Program-made: the position numbers and the translations under genes | Assembly (NCBI GenBank): GCA_018398765.1 | Contig: JAHBMJ010001009.1 | Location: 1 to 37,087 of the forward strand | Direction of reading: 5' to 3' | DNA from: Chromera velia | Lineage: Eukaryota; Sar; Chromeraceae | DNA length: 37,087 bases | Shown here: positions 1-9,374 of the stretch, piece by piece | Numbering within the stretch: position 1 is the first letter of the stretch | Layout: each line of letters opens with the position of its first letter | Notes under the pieces: generated by a model | Seen by the model: the letters and a program-made list of their open reading frames with translations, nothing else | Databases searched by the model: none | What the model was told of the DNA's origin: nothing

Positions 1-888
1 TTGTATATAAACTTGTATAATAATTTTTTTTAGAAATTAAGTTTAACTCATAATAATATACAAAGTGAATTTACAAAAAATTATTGTATACTAAAAGTTC
101 ATATACTTTATTCATATTTTGTTTAAACTTTGTCGGAAGTTTGTTTACCCTTCTGCGCCAAAAGTTTCTTATCTCCACCAGTGTACAACAACAGTTGAAT
201 ATTTAGTATACATGGTAGCTAGTACAGTGGTCATATCACTGGTAGTGGACCAACTAGTAAACCAAATATCAGTGGTATATATGTAAAACTTTGGACTATC
301 TACATGTTATAGAAATTTACATAAATTAAGACTGACGCGACTTTGTATTTGATTTTGAATACTGCATACATACCTAGGTATATAATCAATTCTTTGAGCA
401 GTTCCTTCTGACCTAGCTAGGGCTAGACCTAGCTTCTGATGGAGCAGCCCAACGACCACAGCATATAAAACCTAGTGGTAAGTACAAAACATAAATAATA
501 ATTTAATTGTTGTTTGTTAGCGGCATGAGAAACCAGGCGGGCGATGGAGTGTAGCCTGGGCCTCGATCAGTGATGAGGTATACCCCCCTAGCTGCCGTTT
601 GCGGGGGCAACCTCTATATAAGACAAAACGGCGACCATGCTCGTTCTAGGGCACCACTAAATTACTTAAATCACTTATCAGTGTTATCACTAGACTTATT
701 ACTTAATTATACTGTTAGCTACCTAAATCACTTGATCGGTTGGCTACCTATTGTAACAAGTAGGGGTTAACGGATGGTTGACGGTGAATCTAAAGAAGAT
801 AAAGGTGATAAGATTGGCAGGTAGAGGGGAGGTGCAAGAAATTCATTTCAAGAGTCAGACGGTCAAGTAGGTAGAAAGTTACAAATAC
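1..888. other. AT-rich intergenic DNA, no gene seen
   Basis: I see no convincing coding exon, RNA gene or repeat here. Short open frames exist, such as one near 570-770, but they lack family resemblance and splice context. Confidence 0.5.
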
Positions 889-1420
889 TTGGGCTGTCAG
901 GTTTTTTCTAATGCAAACCCTCCTAAGTCTGTGACTGGCAGACTTGAAGCCATGGAAAGGGGAGTGAGGTGGGCTATGGGTCTGTGTGCGTCAATAGGTA
1001 TACTCTCCCCCTACAGTTGTATGTCTCGGCCTCTTCAAGGGGATGTAGGAGCCCGCCGCCACTTATTTCCTTGAAGCTCTCCCCATAATGATTCAAGAAT
1101 CTGGTATCCGATGCTTAGACTCTCTCCAGCTTCGTTTTGTGCGTTGGTCTCTCCGCTTACCCTGGAATTCTTTTATGTTTCCCACTCTCGCAGCCGTTAG
1201 GCTAAGGCCCATGAGAGAGATTCTCAGCGTCAGAGTGGGGGGGTATTTGAGAAGTCTCTCCCTTGCTCGATTGGCTTTGCCTCAAGCATTGTGGGCATGT
1301 CATAGGAGGGGGGAGTTAAGGGCGTGGTCAGGGCAGGTCGGGGTCTGCAAAGAAGCTTGTGCAACCCGTTAGTCCTGCCCTTCTGGAAGGTGAACCAGAT
1401 AAGGTCGATTTCAGAATATC
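889..1420 (+). pseudogene. Possible decayed non-LTR retrotransposon C-terminal region
   Basis: A forward open frame at 1088-1372 contains a stretch around LQLRFVRWSLRLP followed by TLAAVRLRPMRE. This resembles the region after the reverse transcriptase in many LINE proteins, where a 'LQ..F.R.iL..P' block is followed by a leucine- and arginine-rich segment. No RT catalytic motif is visible nearby and the frame is short. If the reading is right, this is a small eroded 3' fragment. The match is from memory of the family pattern only and could be chance. Confidence 0.18.
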
Positions 1421-2034
1421 AGATAGCAAGCTGAGAAGGGGGGTGAGAACCAGGGAACTGAACAAATGGATGGGGGACTGGGCAAACCCGGTCTCCATCA
1501 TAGAAAGCAGAGGGGGAAGGCAAGGGACATAAAGAATGCATGGGAGCATATCTTTTCCTTCGTCTGCTTGTTTAGGCTGCGGAGGGTCGTGGTTGTTCAT
1601 ATTTATGTGGAAGCAGGCTAAGCTGCGGTGGCTTGCTCCTTTTGTTTACAACTGCATGCATAGGTTGCCATTTGTCTCTAGTTTTCGCGACCCTAGGCTT
1701 AACTACAATTACGTAAGTAAGTAAATATCAGAAGGAGAGTAGTAGTAGCCAACGTTTTATAAAATTGGTTCTCGGAAGCTTGGTGGAAGGGAGAGGGGGC
1801 TCAAGCTCTTTCTCGGTAGAACCTCTTGCCAAGCAGTTCTTGTCTTCCCCCAAGGCAGTTTTCCGCCCTTTATTGACAATGTGTACCATTGTTAGAGGGG
1901 GGGTAAACCATGGGGGGAGGGTTGAATCAATTTGTAAAGACTCTGACGAGAAAAGTTAGGAAAAATTGATTGACGACCCGATTTATCGTCTGACAACTTG
2001 TGTCTGAACGGAGGTGCCGCGGGGAAGATTGAGC
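1421..2034. other. Intergenic DNA, nothing recognised
   Basis: Moderate-GC sequence with short overlapping open frames on both strands. None resembles a known family or has paired splice sites. Confidence 0.4.
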
Positions 2035-3365
2035 AATCTCTAGTATAGGCAGTGCATTGAACAAATAAATTGCAAATAAATTGCTTTGACCAGTTTGATA
2101 CAAACAATTATTGCAATAGTTGCAATTAATTGCCAATAATTGCTTATAAAACAAAAATTTAATTTTTCTAGGTGCTCTAGGGAGTTATACTAAGTTATAC
2201 AACTCATTTAAATAAATTTACTAAGCTATTACTTAGTATTAATACCTGTAATATATTCAATAATAACTATTTTTATTTTTTAACATAGAAAATATAAACT
2301 TAGAATTCAATATGAATGATGAAGAATATGAACATACTTTTATGTATGGTTCATAACATGAAAATTCCGCAACTGTACGTACAAGCAGTAAAAACTTACT
2401 TAGTAGACTACTCCTTTGCTTTACTTAGTCGGCTTGCTATGCGATTACATCATGTATGAATCGAGCATGGAATCTCGATCTTAGAAAGGGGCGAATGCTA
2501 TGCGTTATCAAAGCGTGACTAGAAAGAAAATGAGAATTAAATAAATTGACTTAATCGAAAATAGTGCTAAGCAAAAGAGAATGGTGTGTGTCGCTTACGT
2601 TCATGACTTAGTGGTTAACATACAACATTAACAAACAGAAGATCATAGGTTCAATCCTCGCTACCTGCCTTTTTAAGGATCAACAAGAAAAGAGACGGGA
2701 CGTTAACGTCCTGTACTATACAGATTTTGGCCTGTCGCATTTCGATCGAAATCACATGAAAGACTTCTGAAAGACTTTCTGGAAGACTACTATGAAATCA
2801 GATTGATCACTGAATCGCAAGAAAGCTCCATGCTCCTGACATCGATCGAGTCTGTCACTAGGGATCAACCTGAACCGCTCCAGCGACATCAAGCCCTGAA
2901 GACCCTTGAAGACCCTTGAACCTCTGCAAGCACTTACTAGCGCCAACCCCTCTAAGTAGACCTTAACAGGCTGAAGCTGCCAAACAACAGACAATAACAG
3001 AAGACCGAGCCGTTTCCATAAATACATATATGTAACAGTATTGTACGTACACGTACGCGTATTTCGTCGGTTTACGCGGCTTAATTGCGTGCAAAGCAGT
3101 CACACTGCGCGCGGTGGCTGCACGCGTACCGTGCGCACTTTGCACCGCGCGTATGCTTGATCGCTCTGGCGCCCTATAACGCGCGTTTGGCCTTGTTTTT
3201 TATTAGTTTTGAGCCCAATAAAACACCTCAGACTCTCAATTTTGAAATTGTATACAATTATTGCAATAAATTGCAATGAGCTAAGAGCTTGTAATGAATT
3301 ATTGCTCCCAATTATTTGCAATTATTGCAATTACAATTATTGCTTTCAATGCATTGAGTATAGGT
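2035..3365. repeat. Foldback-like repeat with AATTGC-rich arms and a CpG-dense core
   Basis: The left edge (2040-2150) and the right edge (3240-3360) are both built from AATTGC, TTGCAA and ATTATTGCAAT words. They match in inverted orientation: 'tatA..cA.tgcattgaa' on the left corresponds to the reverse complement of the right edge near 3350. The middle, about 3045-3190, is very different: it is dense in CG dinucleotides (acgcgt, gcgcgcgg, ccgcgcg). The overall size of about 1.3 kb is close to that of the CCAATTGG foldback at 29.3-30.6 kb. Arm identity is imperfect and no target duplication was found, so a single mobile unit is an inference. Confidence 0.38.
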
Positions 3366-4234
3366 GACTGGAGCGTATGTCGATAGAAGAAGTATGTGAG
3401 TACGGAGAGAGACAGGAAGCCCGAGGGGGTAGGGGGGTCGGGCAGGCCAAGGAACATGTAAGGCGGTACTTCTCACTTCTTCTTCAGAGGGACGCCTGAA
3501 AGGCTAGTGCCCTCATTGCTACATGCCTAGGACCGGACTGATCGATCTTGGGGCGCAGTGCTTTGTTAGCTAGTAGTTCTAAAGTTCGGCCGCTTTAGTG
3601 AGCAATCGCTAGTGTACTCCTAGCTTGTTATATAACATGAATGCTCATAGACTGCCCTTTACCATTGGGACACAATGGCTGGCGGGTTAAGTCACCTCAT
3701 CATCATCACTAATTTAAGCAGTTTAAAATTGTGGTAAAATCTGTGAATCATCTAGTAAATCGGCTCACAACGTTAAAATACTTAAGAAAAACATAATAGC
3801 AGTGGATTACCTATAGGGGATTACATGTAATTTTTTTTTTTAAATGTATTTTAAGATCTGTTCCAGTGTTCCTAGCACGTTCGCGACGCGTTACTTTGCT
3901 CCTTCCATTCTAGCTTCCATTCCTATACGCAACACTGCAACATATCTGGCTACATTGCAACACCTTAGGTTCTACTCGATCGATCAGTCTTTTACGGTTC
4001 AGTTGTCCATGAGGATGAGTACACTGCTGAATCCCCCCATCTCTCCCCGTTTACCGAAGCGGCCTTGGATGCCCCTAATTTTATGTATTTGCTATACTTG
4101 ATACTAAAACTAGTGAAAATTATACGCTTTCAAATTACTTGTTTCCCTAGTTGTTCCTACTATTTTAATCATTTGTAAAATAACTGCAACTTAGCTTTAA
4201 TACGCTGCTTTATATAAGTAAATTCACTGTACTG
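3366..4234. other. Intergenic DNA, no gene seen
   Basis: AT-rich sequence with a short poly-T at about 3832-3842. No supported exon or RNA gene was found. Confidence 0.4.
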
Positions 4235-4282
4235 GATCGCGGGGGGATTTGGAATATAACTCCTATCTTATCCTATCCTATG
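4235..4282 (+). repeat. Degenerate 3' tail of a (TATCC)n-ended retroposon
   Basis: The pattern is 'gatcgcgggg...ggaatataact' followed by repeated TATCC units. It resembles the reverse complement of two other segments in the window, at about 24,710-24,765 and 17,682-17,735. There a CCGCGGGG...CCCGGAACATTAAT core leads into (CCTAT)n. A simple-repeat 3' tail of this kind is typical of SINEs and LINEs, and this copy would run on the plus strand. Confidence 0.35.
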
Positions 4283-4499
4283 TTTATTTTCGATAATATA
4301 GATAATGTCGAATGCTGATCGAGGATCACAGACTATTAGTATAGCCTATTAGCCTAAAATGAATTAACAATTATTTTCAGGTAGCATTGCCTATCCTATG
4401 CTTATTTTCGATAATATAGATAATGTCGAATGCTGATCGAGGATCACAGACTATTAGTATAGCCTAAAATGAATTAACAACTATTTTCAGGTAGCATTG
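4272..4499 (+). repeat. Direct tandem duplication, 118-bp and 110-bp units
   Basis: Unit one (4272-4389) and unit two (4390-4499) both start cctatcctatg and end ttttcaggtagcattg. They differ by a few substitutions and by loss of an 8-nt ctattagc-type segment in the second unit. The duplication lies directly at the TATCC tail described above. Confidence 0.9.
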
Positions 4500-4662
4500 C
4501 ATCTAGCATTGCATCAATGTGTGTATACCCATGGCCAGGCCTGAAAGCCTGCGCTCTGGCATGCCCCGGGAGAAAAGGACTTATATTTAATAGCAAGTGT
4601 CCTCTCAATGGAGGCTGGAATGACACAATTTCATTCTCATTTCTGTACCCCCTCTCTCCCAG

Positions 4663-6522
4663 TCACCCCGCCTCTTCGCCTTCGTCTTCCATCGCGAGGC
4701 GCACGTACTCAGTCGCACAGAAACGGTCCCAGTCGCTGCACATAATTCCATTGAACCAACGTCAGTCGGAAAAAACCTCCACACTCAACGACTGAATGAG
4801 TGAGTGGGTGGGGACTTGAATGGACTCAGAATCGATCGAGCTGCCCCATCCGACCCCTTCAACTCGCAGCCTCCTTTGAAAAACGATCCGGCAGAAGCAT
4901 ACCGACAAAACACCAATCCACCGGAGGTCAACCTGTTTCAGATGTTGATCCACATAATTTGGCAGATAAATACATAGACACACAGACCAGTCACCACACT
5001 ATGTTTGAAAAACCCATGCAGCCCATGCACTCTGTCTGACCCACCTGAAGTCAGGGAATTCCAGCTGCTCCTGTTTCTGCATGAACGGGTCTCTGTTCTC
5101 GTAGGCGAGATACTTGTTCAGACTGCAACGTAATTCGCAAACGGTTGATGCATGTTGTCAGTGCGTTGCTTTATCTTACGCGTCTCCAGACATGCAGCCA
5201 CTGCGATTTTGAGACTCCCTTTTCTTTTCGATCGATTATCAGAGGAAAGGGCGACATCGGACGGACAGAGAGAGAGCCCAAAGAAAACAAAAGAAAGAGC
5301 CAGGAGGCAGGTCCAGACGGGGAACAAACACTCAGGAGAAGAGAAAAAAAACGCACGAAAACACAGACAGACAGATCTACGGACAGAGCCCCCCCCCAAA
5401 AGAAAAAGAGAAACAGAAAGGCACACCTGAGGAGCACAGAGAAGAAGACCCCGCTGTTCTTTCTGTTCCTCTTGAAGTCTCTCAGACGAAATTGGGCTGT
5501 TACTTCGGGGTTGATCATGTCGGACCTGCAGTGACGCACGCATCCACCAGACAGTGCTTGCTTGTTTCTTTGCTTTTGACAGGAAGAGAGTGCATCGACA
5601 ACAAAGAAAGCAGCGTGAGACGGCGGGCAGGAGGGTGTAATCTTTTCTTGAGTCAAAACCGAAGGATGAGCAGAAAGGTAGAAAGAAAGACAGGCGGCCA
5701 ACAAATGTCACCCCCGCTTCCCGAAAAAATTCCAAACAGAGCAAGAGCACAAAGAAAAAAGGGAGTGGACTGCTCCGATACAGAATAGAGAGGCTGCAGA
5801 GAGTCAGTCCCTTTTTCTTTTTTTGACCCACATGCGCGGAGAGACTCTGGAAGATGCATTTCACACTTCATTGTTGAAACAGATGGGATAAGACAAGCAG
5901 CAAGATCAGCAAACATACGCACCCTTAGGTACGAAAGATAGGCAGACAGAACAGAAAGACAGGGAGGCAGGCAAATGAACAGACAGACGTATGGATGGAG
6001 AGACGCACATCTGACAGAGAATGTCATCGAACGGGACGACTTCGTGCGTTAGGCACTCGAGTCTCCTCTGCGTCTCCTCATAGAAGAACACCATCTCATG
6101 GTCACGAATCCAACCGTCCCCGTCCAAATCCACCAAACGGAACCAGAAGTCGATCGCCCTGTCAGAGGACTTGTCCTCGTCCATCATCAGAAACCCTGAT
6201 CAAAACGACAATGAAGGATGCCTGGATGATTCTTCGCTTCTGTGACATGGCAATGCTCCTGTCGTTCGTGACTGGTATGTCAATTTCACTCATGCCCTGG
6301 CGTCCCTGCTGATCTAGCGATCCACTGGCTGATAGATCAAAGGGAAAGGACAGCTGAAAAAAAAAAGAAAATGGGAAGAACACAGACATTGTCTCACTGA
6401 GAGAGAAGAGGCGGGCAAACAAATGAACGGACAGACAAGTTGACGACCTGCTACACACACAGACAAAACAACAGCCAGACACACAGACGAGCCAACAAAG
6501 AAAGAAAGAAAAGAAAGAAAAA

Positions 6523-6559
<37 letters not shown>

Positions 6560-6582
6560 CCAAACGAATGAATGAACGTATC

Positions 6583-6613
<31 letters not shown>

Positions 6614-8379
6614 AGACTGACACACTGACAGACAGACTGACTGACTGACAAATGAAGTCTTCGTATCCCATCTTCCCCTGGTTGGCGGAGGAGAACCTCA
6701 TCGGGACCTCCGAAAAGATTCGGTCGATCACTTTCCGTCCAAACGCGTGGCCGTCGTATCTGCGAATGTTCCAACATGCATTCACGGTCTCCCTGACAAG
6801 TAGACCAAGCCTTCTTCACCAAAACGAGAGTCGTACGCATACACGGACACAAGACACGGACACCCCGACTGACATGACAGAGGCGGTCAGAGGCGGAGAA
6901 GGAAAGGAAGAGAGGAAAAGAGGTAGAGGCAAAGAAGGAGGGAGAGAGTCGTGCACCTACACACGTACACAGACACATGCACATTCGTCAATAGATACGC
7001 CACACGCATATATGTGACAAAAAACAGCAAAATGAGAGAGAAAAAACTCACTTGAGCAAGTCCTCCCTGTCAAGGAGAAAGTCGTGGTCAACGTCCAGTT
7101 CCCAGAATTTGCAGTACAGGACGTAGAAGTGCTCGTATGAAAAGAAATCACGAACCTGCAGGACACAAAAGTTATTCTCCTTCAAAAACCGAATGGATAC
7201 ACCAAATGTCACTCCCTGCCCTTGCATCAATCGAAAGAGAAGGCCCACTCCCATACTTGACCACCACGTACCTACCCCCCTCACCCGTAGCTACTCCCAC
7301 CCACTCACCCACCCACCCACACCCATACCCACACACACCCACCCACCTACCTTGTTGATGTCCGTCTCGGTGTCGAGAGAATTCCAAGTCGACACCAAGT
7401 TTGTCTTTTTCAAATCCTGCACAATCAGGTACACAAATCGGCAAAGTGAACAAATGAGCTGTGAACACCCACACGGAGTCATGACAATTAATGCGTGAGT
7501 GAACTTTAACAAACACTCCCGAAGGAAGGACGAGGACGTCACAGGACAACACAGGAAAAAAAAGAACTCTCAGCGACCAGACAGGAAGAGAACGGAAGGG
7601 AGGCAGGAAATAAAAAGAGCAACAGCCAGAGAGGAAGTGAAAAAGAAAGACAGAAAGAATAAAGAAATGACGGGAAAGAGGAAAAGAAGACACCAACAGA
7701 ACGCCACACACAAAAAAGTTGGGGCGAACTGACTTTGTATGTAATCTTTCCCACACTCCTCTTATCACACACAAAGAAGATACGAGCGACGACGGTGTCC
7801 GCTGCAATTGGTGAGCAGAAAAACAGGTTGAGAGGGTAGAAAGCGACAAAATCTCTCTTGCGGAACAACCGCACAAAGATCAAAGATGACAGCCGCACAA
7901 TCCCTCCTCTTCTTTGACGAATTCCCGCCAAAACCAATAAAGATAAAATGAAAAACATATTCCAATATCAACATGCAGACACGATCAATCAAACAGAAAA
8001 AAAAGAGGTACAAAGAGAGAGAACAAGCGGGCTGGAGGAAGATAAAAGAGAACCAACGACCCATGCAGCTACCCACAGCGAGACGCACCGTATCTTTCTT
8101 GAAATTCCGGCGTCTCTCTCAAAAAGTCCAACCCCGGATGGAAGTCTAAAAGCTCTGCGCACAGAAAGAGAGACAGAGAGACAGAGAGAGAGGTAAGCGA
8201 GAGGTTACAGAGAGAGCACAGAGCCGATGATCTTTCTCACTCACTCACTCACTGTACGTTTCGATCTGCACTCCCAAAAAGAGTCAGAGTCAGACAGGCT
8301 ATTTGGTTTCTTTTCCTCAGAGTCAGACAGACAGACAGACTATATGTTTCTTCTTCTTCTCCCTCCTTGTCTTCATGAA

Positions 8380-8414
<35 letters not shown>

Positions 8415-9334
8415 CATAGGCAGACAGTCGGTTGGGTTCCGACGTGCAGTTGTGGGCACACACGCGAGCTGGGTCGACTTTCACGAGATAGACAGAAAAG
8501 AAACGTGGCAGGAACACAGGCGCACAAAAAGAGCGATCAGCAGACAGAAGAGTACCCGAGCACCTGTACGCGCGAGAGAAAGAAAGAACACAACGACGAC
8601 ATGCCACGCAGAGCCCCCTCCTGTTCATTTGCTTTTTGTTTGTCCTGTGGATCTCTTCTTCGTGCGTCTGTTCGAGTCATTGTGCGATCCATTCGTTCCA
8701 TCAACTTTCTCGAAAAAGAAATCCGGTCCCTCTCTTAAAAGAAGAGCTTTTTCGACGAAGAACGCTGCGATCGATCCCTTCTTCCCTCCAAGGAGTCTCA
8801 AAGAGAAGAACTCTCAAATGAAAGGCAAACCGACCGACCGACCCATCCACTCACCCACTCACCTCGAATGAAGGGCCTCATTACGATTCTGTCCACGAAA
8901 CTTTTGTTGTCCGCTTTAGTTACATTGAGAAAATTCAAATTGGCATCCGTCAGACACAGTCGACCCTCCCAGAAACTGCAGTCACTCACTCATGCATGAA
9001 TGCATTCATGAGGTCAGTCAGGCAGACATAGCAAAGGAACGACTAAAGATTCACCCATGGATTGAAGGAGATGTGCAAAAAGCCGCACACAGATTGATCA
9101 TCACGCAGATCGATCAAGACGGGGAGGCCCGGAGCAGAGAAGCGCGCGCAACAGAGAAAGAGGGAGGGAGGGAGAGAGATGGACAGACACACAAAAGAAC
9201 ACAATGTTGTTCTCTAGTTTCGTTGGCTAGCTCTTTGGCGCTCTGTCTGTCTCTCCGTTACTCGCACTTTCTTCTAATGTGGCAATGCCTTTCTTTCCCC
9301 CCGCCTCCAATCGGTTGACTACCTGTGTCTGTCC

Positions 9335-9374
<40 letters not shown>

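Noticed and set aside
2585-2675. Possible tRNA gene (TTAGTGGTTAA and GGTTCAATCC boxes)
   Set aside because: The B-box-like word is good, but acceptor, anticodon and T stems do not pair. At most it is a degenerate tRNA-derived sequence.
5118-6785. Long minus-strand open frames (up to 248 codons) rich in Ser, Leu, Phe and Cys
   Set aside because: They are translations of intronic CTTT, GTCT and CT repeats. The true B'' exons lie in short, conserved, correctly spliced segments within this range.
8321-8410. Regular repeats resembling a CRISPR array
   Set aside because: Uniform 4-nt units without spacers are microsatellites, and the DNA is eukaryotic.
9040-9125. Plus-strand frame with [12 protein letters not shown], resembling an EF-hand, or an extra minus-strand B'' exon
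   Set aside because: On the minus strand there is no AG acceptor before it, and the flanking exons 9429-9489 and 8863-8975 join in phase without it. On the plus strand it lacks context.
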